Source: Dyella_B sp035277725
GTDB lineage: Bacteria; Pseudomonadota; Gammaproteobacteria; Xanthomonadales; Rhodanobacteraceae
Assembly: GCF_035277725.1 (NCBI RefSeq)
Contig: NZ_DATEJY010000104.1
Location: forward strand, 1-64,000
Direction of reading: 5' to 3'
Length of the DNA stretch: 64,000 nt
Position 1 is the stretch's first letter; each line of letters begins with the position of its first letter. A model generated the notes under the pieces. The model saw only the letters and a list, made by a program, of their open reading frames with translations. It was not told the DNA's origin and searched no databases. Shown here piece after piece: positions 44,451 through 53,265 of the stretch. A program made the position numbers and the translations under genes.

Positions 44451-47400
44451 ATGAATATTTTCGAGCCGATCATCCGTCGACCGAGAGGCACGTCGCTGCT
44501 GGCGATCGGCCTGGTGCTGGCGGGTTTCTGCGCCTATCTGCTGATCGGCATCGCGTCGTTTCCTTCGCTGCAATTTCCTGTCATAGCAGTGGTTGCCACG
44601 TTACCCGGCGCCAACGCGCAAACGGTGGCGTCGACGGTAACGGCGCCGCTTGAACGCCAGCTCGGACGCATTCCCGCCATCCAGCAGATGACCTCCGACT
44701 CGAACGCCGGCGGCATGCTGATCCTGATTCAGTTCGACATGTCGCGCAAAGCCGATCAGGCCGCGCGCGACGTGCAGGCGGCACTCAATGCGGCGGCGCC
44801 CGATCTGCCGGCCGTAATGGCATTGTCGCCGCCGCAGTATTTCAAGAACGACACCTCGCAGATTCCCGTGCTGCTGATCTCCATGACGTCGACCAGTATG
44901 CCGCCGGACAAGCTCTACGATCTGGCCAACACGCTGATGCTGCCAGCCGTGGCGCAAGTCACCGGCGTGTCGCAGGCGCAATTGATCGGCGGTTCGCCAC
45001 ATGCCGTGCGCATCTCGTTGAACAACAGCGCATTGACGGCCAAAGGCTTGACCGCCAACGACATTGCCAACGTGCTGCGCGCCGCCAACGTTGCCTCGCC
45101 GCAAGGCATCCTGAGCGACGGCTTGACGCAGATGACCGTGTCAGCCAACGACGGCCTGCAGACACCTGCCGATTTCGCCGCATTGGTCATCGCCAAGCAG
45201 AAAGGCGTGCCGGTGCATCTTTCCGATGTCGCCACCGTCAGCAATGGCCAGCAGGATTCCACCCAGGCAGCCTGGTTCAACAACCGGCATGGCGTGATCA
45301 TGCAGGTGCAGAAGCGTTCCGATGCGAATGCCGTGCAAGTGGTACAAGCCATTCGCAATGCGTTGCCCAGATTGCAGAAGCTGGTGCCGGCCGACGTAAA
45401 GATCACGCCGATTTTCGATCTGACGCTCTCCACCAAATCCGCGCTGCACGAAGTGGAAATCGCCCTGCTGATCAGCATCGTGATGGTGGCGCTGGTGATG
45501 CTGCTGTTCCTCAGGCGCCTTCGCCCCACTCTTATTGCCATGCTCAGCGTACCGCTGTCTCTGGCCGGCGCGTTCGTGCTGATGTACGGGCTGGGCTTTA
45601 CGCTCAACATGCTGTCGCTGATTGCGCTGGTGCTGTGCATCGGTTTTGTGGTGGACGATGCGATCGTGGTGATCGAGAACATCTTTCGCCATATGGAGAA
45701 AGGCGCCAAGCCGCTGGACGCCGCGTTGATCGGCGTGCGCGAGATTGGCTTCACGGTGATCTCGATCACGCTGTCGTTGGTGGCGGTGTTCGCGCCGATG
45801 GTGTTCGGCAATAGCCCGATGGTGATGCTGATGCGTGAGTTCTCGGTCACGCTGATCGCCACGATCGTGATTTCCGCGCTGGTGTCGCTTACGCTCACCC
45901 CCGCCCTGTGCGGCCGCTACTTGGTGGAAGAAACGCACAAGCAGAACGCACCCAGCAAGCTGGAATTGGAGGTCGAACGGCTGGATCGCTGGCTGCTGCG
46001 CATCTACGAGCGCGCGCTGGATTGGGCGATGCACCACCGGCGCGTGATGCGCTGGCAGCCGCTGATTTTGCTGGTGTTGACGGTGGGCCTGGCGATGGCC
46101 GTGGTGAAGACGGCCGGCGGCGCGCTGATGCCGGAAGGCGATACCGGCATGCTGCAGGCGGACATGGTGGCCGACCCGAACATCTCGCCCGACTTGCTCG
46201 CCAAGCGCACCCAAGCCGTGCAGGCGGTGATGCTGGCCGATCCGGCCGTGCTCGACGTCGCCGCATTCCTGGGCGGCAACAACACCAATGGCGCGGTCGG
46301 CAACGAGGCGTCGTTCTTCATCGACCTCAAGCCGCGCGGCGATGGTCCCGGGCAACGTCATGAGGCGGCTGACAAAGTGATCAAGCGCCTCACCGATCAA
46401 TACAAGAAGCTGACCGACGTCAACGTTGCCGTCACCAGCCTGGGTTTTTTCAACGGCGGCGGCGGCAGCCGGGCGAAAGGCCAATATGCTTTCTCGCTCA
46501 CCAGCACCACCAGTCAACCCTTGCAACAACCGACGCTGCATCTTGCGCAGGTGATGCGCAAGATGAAACAGTTCAAGGACGTCAGCACCAGCTTCGACAA
46601 CATCGGCAAACAACAGCTGGTGCAGATCGATCGCGACGCGGCGTCGCGCTTGCAAGTCAATATCGGGCAGATCGATCAGGCGTTGATCGATGCATTCGGA
46701 CAGACACCGGCATCAGTGATCTACTCCGACATCAACCAATATCAAGTGATCCTGGTGGCTGACAACGCGCATTCGCTCAGCCCCGCCACTTTGCTCAACC
46801 TGTATGTGCGCAGCAACACCAACAAGATGGTGCCGCTGTCGGCCATGGTGCATATTCGCCCGCGCATCGAGCCGATCGACATCCAGCATTACAACCAGCT
46901 GGAAGCGGCCAGCATCAACTACAACCTCGCTGACGGCGTGAGCCAGGCCGATGGCCTGAAGTACGTCGATCAAGCCATGTTCGCCGCGCAACTGCCACCC
47001 GGCGTCATGAAGCAATACACCGGCGACAACCAGAAACTGCTGGAGGCGGCCACCAATGCGCTGATCCTGTTCATGGCCGTGATCCTGGCGATGTACATCG
47101 TGCTGGGCATTCTCTACGAAAGCCTGATCCATCCCTTGACCATTCTTTCGACGCTGCCTGCCGCAGGCATGGGCGCTTTCCTTGCCATGCTGATCACGCA
47201 CACGCAGCTCAGCACCATGTCGGTGATCGCCGTGCTGATGCTGATCGGTATCGTGAAGAAAAGCGCGATCTTGATGATGGACTTCGCGCTTGTCGCCGAA
47301 CGCGAAGGCGGCCTTACGCCACCGGAGGCGATTCGCGAAGCCGCCCTGGTGCGCTTCCGTCCCATCACCATGACCACGCTGGTGGCCATGGGCGCGGCAC

Positions 47401-47639
47401 TGCCGTTGGCGATCGGCTTCGGCATCGGTTCGGAAATGCGCCAGCCATTGGGTATCGCGATTCTAGGTGGCTTGTTCGTTTCGCAGCTGTTGACCTTGCT
47501 CAGCACGCCCGCGATTTATCTGTGGCAGCACGATCGGCGCGTGCGCAAGGCTGCACGCAGGGCGCGTCGCGAGGAGAAGCGCCGCTCGCGGCAGTTGGGC
47601 AAGCCGATGGCGACGCCGGAAGTGGAGCGGGCCGGATAG
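44451..47639 (+). CDS. RND efflux transporter (MdtC/MdtB-like), second of pair
   Basis: A 1,062-residue pump closely related to the preceding one. It begins MNIFEPIIRRPRGTSLLAIGLVLAGFCAYLLIGIASFPSL and has the same FVVDDAIVVIENIFRHME relay helix. The last 40 residues are Arg-rich (RKAARRARREEKRRSRQ), a cytoplasmic tail also present in the partner. Both genes likely arose by tandem duplication and may work as a heterotrimer. A broken partial copy of this gene's 3' half lies 6.2 kb downstream (53798-54273). The missing adaptor must be encoded elsewhere if the pump is active. Confidence 0.94.
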   Translation: MNIFEPIIRRPRGTSLLAIGLVLAGFCAYLLIGIASFPSLQFPVIAVVATLPGANAQTVASTVTAPLERQLGRIPAIQQMTSDSNAGGMLILIQFDMSRKADQAARDVQAALNAAAPDLPAVMALSPPQYFKNDTSQIPVLLISMTSTSMPPDKLYDLANTLMLPAVAQVTGVSQAQLIGGSPHAVRISLNNSALTAKGLTANDIANVLRAANVASPQGILSDGLTQMTVSANDGLQTPADFAALVIAKQKGVPVHLSDVATVSNGQQDSTQAAWFNNRHGVIMQVQKRSDANAVQVVQAIRNALPRLQKLVPADVKITPIFDLTLSTKSALHEVEIALLISIVMVALVMLLFLRRLRPTLIAMLSVPLSLAGAFVLMYGLGFTLNMLSLIALVLCIGFVVDDAIVVIENIFRHMEKGAKPLDAALIGVREIGFTVISITLSLVAVFAPMVFGNSPMVMLMREFSVTLIATIVISALVSLTLTPALCGRYLVEETHKQNAPSKLELEVERLDRWLLRIYERALDWAMHHRRVMRWQPLILLVLTVGLAMAVVKTAGGALMPEGDTGMLQADMVADPNISPDLLAKRTQAVQAVMLADPAVLDVAAFLGGNNTNGAVGNEASFFIDLKPRGDGPGQRHEAADKVIKRLTDQYKKLTDVNVAVTSLGFFNGGGGSRAKGQYAFSLTSTTSQPLQQPTLHLAQVMRKMKQFKDVSTSFDNIGKQQLVQIDRDAASRLQVNIGQIDQALIDAFGQTPASVIYSDINQYQVILVADNAHSLSPATLLNLYVRSNTNKMVPLSAMVHIRPRIEPIDIQHYNQLEAASINYNLADGVSQADGLKYVDQAMFAAQLPPGVMKQYTGDNQKLLEAATNALILFMAVILAMYIVLGILYESLIHPLTILSTLPAAGMGAFLAMLITHTQLSTMSVIAVLMLIGIVKKSAILMMDFALVAEREGGLTPPEAIREAALVRFRPITMTTLVAMGAALPLAIGFGIGSEMRQPLGIAILGGLFVSQLLTLLSTPAIYLWQHDRRVRKAARRARREEKRRSRQLGKPMATPEVERAG

Positions 47640-47641
47640 AC

Positions 47642-47715
47642 GTAGGTTGGGGTGCGAACCCCAACATTGCCATATATGCATGCATCGTGATGTTGGGGTT
47701 CGCACCCCAACCTAC
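47642..47715. repeat. Palindromic repeat, family A
   Basis: GTAGGTTGGGGTGCGAAC.. at 47642 to ..CACCCCAACCTAC at 47715, directly after the second RND gene. It separates that gene from the convergent T4SS-linked cassette. Confidence 0.92.
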
Positions 47716-47793
47716 GGGATCACGCGCTAATCAGCAGGCCCGGCAAGCAGGGGGAGCCGCTTTTCGCGACGGCCGGATCGGGCTTGTGGTTAG

Positions 47794-48339
47794 CTATTTG
47801 CTGTTCAACCGCACCCATTTGTTTCCGACCAACACGCAAACGCCGCCTTCTGGACAGGTGGTCAACCGGCCGGCTTCGACGGCCGTGTTGATCTGCTGTA
47901 CCCATTCCGAGCGTTTGATCTCCGCATGGGATTCCCGTGCGACATAGATCGCCACCGCGATAACCACTAGGGAACCGAGCGCACTGGCAAGGAAGGTTTT
48001 CCAGGCATGCGCGGTGTTCAACCGCCTCACGGCGTGCAAGCGCAATTCAAGCTGCGCAAGGGCCCGCTCGAATTGCTGCGTGTTTTCACGCATCGTTCGG
48101 TCAAGGTCCTGCATGGCATCGCGAACGCCTTCTGCGATGGCCAGCTGTGCGCCTTGGCGAATTTCCGCCATGGCTTGCTGGGTCGACCTGTGGGATGTTT
48201 CCAGCGACTGCTTCGTTTGCTGATCGAGCGCCTGCGTGGCTTGTAGCAATTGCCGTGCGGCTTGATCGATGCGCCCTGCCAACTTATCGATGGCAGTACC
48301 GAGCTGCAGCGCCAGGGTTTTGACTTCCAAAGTGGACAT
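47794..48339 (-). CDS. Coiled-coil membrane protein, last gene of the T4SS-linked cassette
   Basis: A 181-residue protein of unknown function. Residues about 5-100 are a long amphipathic Gln/Ala/Leu/Arg coiled coil (QLLQATQALDQQTKQSLETSHRS..). One membrane segment (about 113-131, FLASALGSLVVIAVAIYVA) is followed by a C-terminal domain with two Cys (TTCPEGGVCVLVGNKWVRL). No signal peptide is seen, so the coil should be cytoplasmic and the tail periplasmic. It follows the DUF2235 gene by 42 bp on the same strand. It could act in effector handling, relaxosome-like assembly or immunity; the sequence does not decide. Confidence 0.65.
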   Translation of the reverse strand: MSTLEVKTLALQLGTAIDKLAGRIDQAARQLLQATQALDQQTKQSLETSHRSTQQAMAEIRQGAQLAIAEGVRDAMQDLDRTMRENTQQFERALAQLELRLHAVRRLNTAHAWKTFLASALGSLVVIAVAIYVARESHAEIKRSEWVQQINTAVEAGRLTTCPEGGVCVLVGNKWVRLNSK

Positions 48340-48381
48340 ATGGGAATTCCTTTTGCGAACACGTTCAGCGGTGCAACGAGA

Positions 48382-49953
48382 TCAGCGGCTCATCGACGGC
48401 GCCTTGTGCATCATCTGTTCCTGGATCGCCTGCTGTGTCTCTAGTTGCTGGTTGTAATCCCGCCCCATTTGCAACCACGCCTGGCCGTGCGCCGATTGCT
48501 CATAAGCTTGGGAGACGGCGCTCATGGACGCATGATCATCCGCTACGCAGGCGTGGTACAAAGCTTCGAACATATCGTCGATGGAACTGTGCGGGGTAAT
48601 GGTTGAGACATCGACACCGCGCGCCATGGCGGTTTCGCGTTCCTGCGCCGGCTGCTCTTGATGGCGTTGCTGCGGCAAGCCGTGTTCGGGCATGTACTGG
48701 GATTGCAGACGGCGTAGTTGTTCTTGCAGGCGTTGCAAGTCTTGCGACATCTGTTGTTCCGGCAATAGTTCCGTCGAAATCTGTGCAGCCATTGGCATGG
48801 TTGGCAAAGGTGCAATCGCTACCGGATGACGATCCGCTACCTTGGCGGCCACGGCGGCATCCACCGGTTCGGGTGGCAAGCAGGCCAAGGTGGCGCGGCA
48901 ATCGGGAGCGCCAGCTTGCGCACCGCGCTCGGCGCGTTCGCCATGCTCACGCACATAGCGGGTGCCGTAGAAGAATTGATGATCTTCCGAGCGATGAATC
49001 ATGTAACGCTGCAAGTCGTCGGGTTCGGCCTGCTTTTTCAACAACGGCGCATCGCTGAGCGCATTGAGGTAGTCCGCCGCCAGATTGCGGTTGAGAATTG
49101 CCAGGCCATCGTGGTGGTAGCTGCCACCGAGATCCGAATGCGCACCGGGCAGAGTGACAGCCAGAAAGCGACCGTCATCGGAAGCGCCCATGGGAATGAT
49201 GAGCGTCTCGGGAAACGCATCGCGCCGTTCGTCGCGTGCGGTGAGTTGGAAGCCAGAGACGACGGAGGGCGGCAACTGGCGGTCACGGCTATGCGGTCGG
49301 CCTGTGCCGACCGGGTCTATCAGCATCACGGCTTGGGGGATTTGGGCAGGAGCCACCAAGGGCGGGTTGTTGTAAGTGATGGTGTTGGGGCCGAAGAGGT
49401 GATGGTGGATTTTTTCGCCTTGCCAATCTTGAATGCCACGTTCGTGGACGACGCGAGTAAAGCCGGCAGCTTGTTCGGCGCCACGGCTGAAGCCGGTGGC
49501 GACGACGCGGATTTGGGCGTCAGGGTCTTCCTCACGCCAGGTTTTTGCCTGACGAATGAACTTGTCATACATGTCCTCGATGCGGCTGTCGTAGGTATAG
49601 CCGATGGCGCCATCGGCAACGCGAGCGACCCAGCTGGATTGGGTGCCGGGGCCGGAAAGGTACCAGGTAAAGACATGAGGGTTTCTACTTGAAACCTCTT
49701 TCAATTGCTTGTTGAAAATCCCAATGGCGGTCATGTGCTCGGGATCATGTACGGCATCATTGCCGGTGCCATCAAAGTTGGCGATGAACAGGCGGTCGTG
49801 CGGATTGTTGGTATGTAAAAGGATCGGGGCCGGAAGACCACTCAATGAATGCTGCGCCTGATCGTACAGATGAAAATCTTGGCGTGTAACGGGGACCAGC
49901 CGGGTACCATCCTCGCGAATCCCATCGGGACCTACTTTGTGTTTCTCGCTCAT
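48382..49953 (-). CDS. DUF2235 alpha/beta-hydrolase, candidate secreted phospholipase effector
   Basis: A 523-residue protein. The DUF2235 domain (about 50-330) has LFIANFDGTGND, the nucleophile elbow TGFSRGAEQ (Ser156), MLIDPVGTG (Asp213) and PGAHSDLGGSYHHDG (His272). These are the signature blocks of Tle1-type phospholipases delivered by secretion systems. The C-terminal 190 residues are Gln/Pro-rich and contain YHACVADDHASMSAVSQAYEQSAHGQAWLQ. I do not see a clear XVIPCD translocation domain, though the Gln-rich end is compatible with a T4SS substrate. It is preceded by a lipoprotein gene (17 bp gap) that would be the expected immunity partner, and by virB6/virB5. Confidence 0.8.
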   Translation of the reverse strand: MSEKHKVGPDGIREDGTRLVPVTRQDFHLYDQAQHSLSGLPAPILLHTNNPHDRLFIANFDGTGNDAVHDPEHMTAIGIFNKQLKEVSSRNPHVFTWYLSGPGTQSSWVARVADGAIGYTYDSRIEDMYDKFIRQAKTWREEDPDAQIRVVATGFSRGAEQAAGFTRVVHERGIQDWQGEKIHHHLFGPNTITYNNPPLVAPAQIPQAVMLIDPVGTGRPHSRDRQLPPSVVSGFQLTARDERRDAFPETLIIPMGASDDGRFLAVTLPGAHSDLGGSYHHDGLAILNRNLAADYLNALSDAPLLKKQAEPDDLQRYMIHRSEDHQFFYGTRYVREHGERAERGAQAGAPDCRATLACLPPEPVDAAVAAKVADRHPVAIAPLPTMPMAAQISTELLPEQQMSQDLQRLQEQLRRLQSQYMPEHGLPQQRHQEQPAQERETAMARGVDVSTITPHSSIDDMFEALYHACVADDHASMSAVSQAYEQSAHGQAWLQMGRDYNQQLETQQAIQEQMMHKAPSMSR

Positions 49954-49970
49954 CCTGGCGTTCCTTGAGA

Positions 49971-50585
49971 TCAGTAGGTATGGGTGTAGGCCAAGTTCAT
50001 CTCATGCACGCTATTGCTAAGCGGATTCGATGGGTCGCGTGGCTTCTTCAGCGCAATCGTCGTTTTCATATAAACGCTGATGGTGCGATCGTTCACCACC
50101 AGAACGATGTCCGCCCCGTCAAACGCTGCCGTTTCCGTTGGAATCTGGTCTTCCGGTACGTGATGCAAAATTCGCTGATCTTTGAAGATCGCTCCAATAT
50201 CGATCTTGGCCTCATGCGGCACGCCGTCCAGCGAGCGCCAAGTGACAATGGCGGGTGGTGGAAAGTTTTCTATAGGGCCAGTATCGGCATTCAAGTTATT
50301 TGGATAGTTGGGCAGCGGCGGCGGAGAGACTTCGTTTTCCTCATCCAAGGAGTCGTAAAAGTTGTTGTACAGCACCTTGCAGCCAATCGTATTGAAGCAG
50401 TAAGAACCAAAGTTATGCCTCTTGAATTTCAGAGGGAACGTATTTCGAACGACATCGCCTTCGCCGAATTGAGGATGAGGGCTGGTCATGGCGTTTGAGC
50501 ATCCTGTCATGAGTGCTAAGGCGCACAGCGTGCCAGGCGTGCTGCGCGGGAGGGTATGCGGAATACGATGCAAGAACCGTTTCAA
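49971..50585 (-). CDS. Lipoprotein, candidate immunity protein to the DUF2235 effector
   Basis: A 204-residue protein with lipoprotein signal ALALMTGC (Cys29). The mature part has SYCFNTIGCKVLYNNFYDS, Pro-rich loops (SPPPLPNYPNN, ENFPPPAIVTWRSLDG) and a beta-rich end. Similar Trp/Pro-loop lipoproteins accompany Tle-type lipases and Xanthomonas T4SS effectors as periplasmic immunity proteins, but I cannot name the family. It sits 17 bp upstream of the lipase gene on the same strand, which fits an effector-immunity pair. Confidence 0.6.
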   Translation of the reverse strand: MKRFLHRIPHTLPRSTPGTLCALALMTGCSNAMTSPHPQFGEGDVVRNTFPLKFKRHNFGSYCFNTIGCKVLYNNFYDSLDEENEVSPPPLPNYPNNLNADTGPIENFPPPAIVTWRSLDGVPHEAKIDIGAIFKDQRILHHVPEDQIPTETAAFDGADIVLVVNDRTISVYMKTTIALKKPRDPSNPLSNSVHEMNLAYTHTY

Positions 50586-50630
50586 ATCATCCTCCTTTGA
50601 AAGACGCCTTTACTAGGCTTATTTCAAGGT

Positions 50631-51110
50631 TTAATTGCTGACCCATTTGGCGGGGCTGCATTCGGTGCGTAAGAGCTCACAATGCTTTTGGCCTGCTTTC
50701 TTGCATGACTTCATGGCACGCTTAATGGCTTTCTGATTTGTAGCATCGCTAGATGCATACCCCCCATTTTCGCCATTGACAACGGCAATACATGCATTTT
50801 GATAAGTCAAATTGACTTTGCATTGCGTGCCGCCTTTTGATATGCAGTTTTCTATTGCGCTCTCCTGAGCAATTCCTTCGCTGGATTGGTTGGATGCCCA
50901 TCCAGTAGTGCCATCACTGCTGATTGCTAAGGCGCCCCATTGCTCCTGCCAATGTCCTTGCAGCTGGTCGTAGTCGGACCGAAGAGGCCCGCACGATGGA
51001 ATGCCGTTAGGACTCGAGTATTGGCTCATACCCGGCGGACATGGCCCCATTTGCGCATAGGCGAAGTGCGTGGTGAGTAAGAGACTGATACCGAGTACCC
51101 ATTTCTTCAT
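50631..51110 (-). CDS. DUF4189 exported protein
   Basis: A 159-residue secreted protein with a signal peptide (1-19, ending THFAYAQ). The DUF4189 domain (about 50-150) reads WGALAISSDGTTGWASNQSSEGIAQESAIENCISKGGTQCKVNLTYQNACIAVVNGENGGYA, with spaced Cys residues likely in disulfides. The function of the domain is not established; it is often found near T4SS or effector genes of Xanthomonadales. It lies between virB6 and the lipoprotein gene on the same strand, so it belongs to the cassette. Confidence 0.78.
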   Translation of the reverse strand: MKKWVLGISLLLTTHFAYAQMGPCPPGMSQYSSPNGIPSCGPLRSDYDQLQGHWQEQWGALAISSDGTTGWASNQSSEGIAQESAIENCISKGGTQCKVNLTYQNACIAVVNGENGGYASSDATNQKAIKRAMKSCKKAGQKHCELLRTECSPAKWVSN

Positions 51111-51178
51111 TTGCGTTCTCGTGATGATTCATCAATTTCGTGGTGAAGCGAGAGGAAAGCAGTAGGCCACTGTGATGT

Positions 51179-52162
51179 TTAGGGCTTTAATCTTGGGTTG
51201 TTGTTAGTGTCCTGTTGGCTTGCGCCACCGTTAGCCGGCATCCCACCCCCTCCCTTCCCATTATTCCCAAACGCCGAGTAATGCATAAAATTCCCTACCG
51301 TCCGCTGAAAAAAGCCTCCCGCCATCGGCGGCACGGTGATGATGAGCATGGTGAGAATCAAGCCGATACCGCCTTGCTCCATGGAGATTTGCATCAAGCC
51401 TTGCTTCATCGCGTTGGGCAGGAATCCGCCGAGCAGATCGGCGGCCCATACGCCGGTGGCCACGCGGATGCTGATGTCCAACATCATGGCGCTGACCACG
51501 TTGAGCATGGCCATGGAGAACAGCGTGCTGAGGCACGACATCAGCCATCCGTGGAACAGTGATTTGGTGGGTTCGTACATCAGGCAAAGGATGAAGATGG
51601 GAGCCAGGCCGATCACCAGGGCCATGGCGAAGCGGTACATCAGAAGCATGACGGCGGCGCTGATGGGTGGGGCAGCAACGCCAAAGACGGCATAGTTCTG
51701 GGCCTTCTCCTGATTGGCGGTGGTGAGCGGATCGGCCGCGGCGCCCTTGCCCATCTGCACCGCGTTGACGGTACCCATGACGACGGTGGTCAAGGCGAGG
51801 TTCTTGTCGATGGCGGCTGGGATGCTGGTGTCTTTGCCACTGATGAGCTGATTGACGCCTTTGCCCAGATCGCTGCCAATAAGCTGGCTCAGCTGGGTAC
51901 CGAAGAGCGACATGGAGCAGGCAGTGGTGACGATAAGCACGACCTTGGCCATGTTGACGACCACCGCCATCAGTGGTTCGCGCAGCGTACCCGTGATGGC
52001 GCGATAACCGGTGAACATCACCCACAGGGTGACCAGTGCGTAAGCCATGATACCGACCCAATCCATGGCGCGGCCCATGAGATCGTCGGTGAACGTATCG
52101 ATCATGCTGTTGATCTTGGTGTAGATATCAACGAAGTAGACGAAGCCGCCATCGATCGGCAT
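51179..52162 (-). CDS. virB6: VirB6/TrbL-family type IV secretion protein
   Basis: A 327-residue polytopic inner-membrane protein. It begins with a short periplasmic stretch and has about six hydrophobic segments (MAYALVTLWVMFTGY, MAKVVLIVTTACSMSLFG, ISAAVMLLMYRFAMALVIGLAPIFILCLMYEPT, IGLILTMLIITVPPMAGGFF). The C-terminus is low-complexity (NGKGGGGMPANGGASQQDTNNN). This matches VirB6, the channel component through which substrates cross the inner membrane. Only VirB5 and VirB6 of the apparatus are encoded here; the remaining virB genes are absent, so the locus is either a detached accessory part or a remnant. Confidence 0.85.
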   Translation of the reverse strand: MPIDGGFVYFVDIYTKINSMIDTFTDDLMGRAMDWVGIMAYALVTLWVMFTGYRAITGTLREPLMAVVVNMAKVVLIVTTACSMSLFGTQLSQLIGSDLGKGVNQLISGKDTSIPAAIDKNLALTTVVMGTVNAVQMGKGAAADPLTTANQEKAQNYAVFGVAAPPISAAVMLLMYRFAMALVIGLAPIFILCLMYEPTKSLFHGWLMSCLSTLFSMAMLNVVSAMMLDISIRVATGVWAADLLGGFLPNAMKQGLMQISMEQGGIGLILTMLIITVPPMAGGFFQRTVGNFMHYSAFGNNGKGGGGMPANGGASQQDTNNNPRLKP

Positions 52163-52311
52163 GGAGCTATTCCTTATTGAGTGCCATGGGCCGTAACGCG
52201 CCTTGGGGGAATTTGTCGTGACGATTACAGACCGTCGAGCACGCTACCCAGGGCGCTGCCGGTCACGCTGCCACCGCCGCCATTCAAGGCGGCACGCGCC
52301 AACATGCTTTG

Positions 52312-52950
52312 CTATTCTTCCAGCGTACGTATGATGGTGTCATCGGCCTCGATCTGCGCACGCCAGTTGGCCATCTCGGTGGTCAGCGCGTTGCTGTAGG
52401 TCTGCGTTTGGGTGGTGGCGCGGCCGGCGTCGGCCAGCGTGTCGATGTTGTCGATGATGCCCGAAACCTGGTCGAACGCCGTGTGGTAGCTCTGCACCTT
52501 GTTGAGCATGCCCACAGTAGTGTTGTACTTGTCGACCTGGGCCATGACGATCTGCGCGCAGATTTGCTGCTGGCTTTCGCGGATGGAATGAGAGGCAAGG
52601 GATGTCAAGGCGTTTACCGCGCTACCGATGACACCGCCGGTATTGTTCTGGCAATTGAGCTGAATGAGGTTGTCGCGGTCCCCATCGCTGACTCGCTGCA
52701 AGGACTGCTTGCCGAGGTCGACATTGAAGTGGAAACCCGTGATCTTGGACATCAGCTGTTCGAGTTGCCGCTTTTCGGTTTCCAGCTGATGGATGGTTTG
52801 CTGCAACTGGCTGTAGAAACCTTCTTTGTTGGCTTCGAGGTTTGCCTCGTCGATGACTGCCCATTGCGCGCACGTGGGAAGAGCCACCAGGCTCAGCCCC
52901 AAGACCAGGCCAGCTCGACGAAGACAGTTAAAGCCATGAAACGCGGACAT
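52312..52950 (-). CDS. virB5: VirB5-like T4SS pilus-tip protein, prematurely terminated
   Basis: A 212-residue periplasmic protein with a signal peptide (1-28, ending LPTCAQ) and long helices (YSQLQQTIHQLETEKRQLEQLMSKITGF, QQICAQIVMAQVDKYNTTVGMLNKVQ), typical of VirB5 minor pilins. The frame ends IIRTLEE-TAG at 52312. The same frame runs on for 28 more sense codons (QSMLARAALNGGGG...SVLDGL) to a TAA at 52225-52227, so the TAG is probably a CAG-to-TAG change that trims the C-terminus. The ATG at 52950 has AGGAGGAT. It heads the cassette. Confidence 0.72.
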   Translation of the reverse strand: MSAFHGFNCLRRAGLVLGLSLVALPTCAQWAVIDEANLEANKEGFYSQLQQTIHQLETEKRQLEQLMSKITGFHFNVDLGKQSLQRVSDGDRDNLIQLNCQNNTGGVIGSAVNALTSLASHSIRESQQQICAQIVMAQVDKYNTTVGMLNKVQSYHTAFDQVSGIIDNIDTLADAGRATTQTQTYSNALTTEMANWRAQIEADDTIIRTLEE

Positions 52951-53265
52951 GGATGATCCTCCTGATGGTTCGTGCGGAACGCATCGCGTGCGCGGTAGTT
53001 TGCGCGCTCGGCTAACCGCATCTGGTGCGACATGCTTAAGTCCGGTGCGGATGCCACCTCGGCAAACCGGCCTTAATTCGAACTATCCAATGCGCATCTG
53101 CGTTTGGCATAGGCGGCATGCGCCGATGGTTTTGTAGTGAAAACCTGGGGGTTGTAGGGCGACACTGTCAGCGTCCAAACCCCGCCACTTTGTTAGCGTC
53201 CAGAGGCAGCACGCCGCTCCTCAGTCGGCATGCCGCGAAGGGACCGTACAGTGCACGAAGCGCGG
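52951..53265. other. Gene-free gap upstream of the T4SS-linked cassette
   Basis: About 315 bp with no convincing reading frame, repeat or RNA. It must hold the promoter for the virB5-led cassette, but I cannot point to -35/-10 boxes with confidence. Confidence 0.4.

Noticed and set aside
41771..44491. A 906-codon minus-strand frame opposite the first RND gene
   Set aside because: His/Gln/Arg-rich translation typical of the antisense of membrane genes; it also runs through a palindromic repeat.
48382..48700. XVIPCD translocation domain at the end of the DUF2235 protein
   Set aside because: The end is Gln-rich, but I could not find the conserved core blocks, so I did not call it.
48382..49953. 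DUF2235 protein as part of a type VI secretion locus
   Set aside because: No VgrG, PAAR, Hcp or Tss genes are nearby; the neighbours are VirB5 and VirB6.
52951..53265. A hidden small gene upstream of virB5
   Set aside because: The frames here are short, without ribosome sites or family-like sequence.
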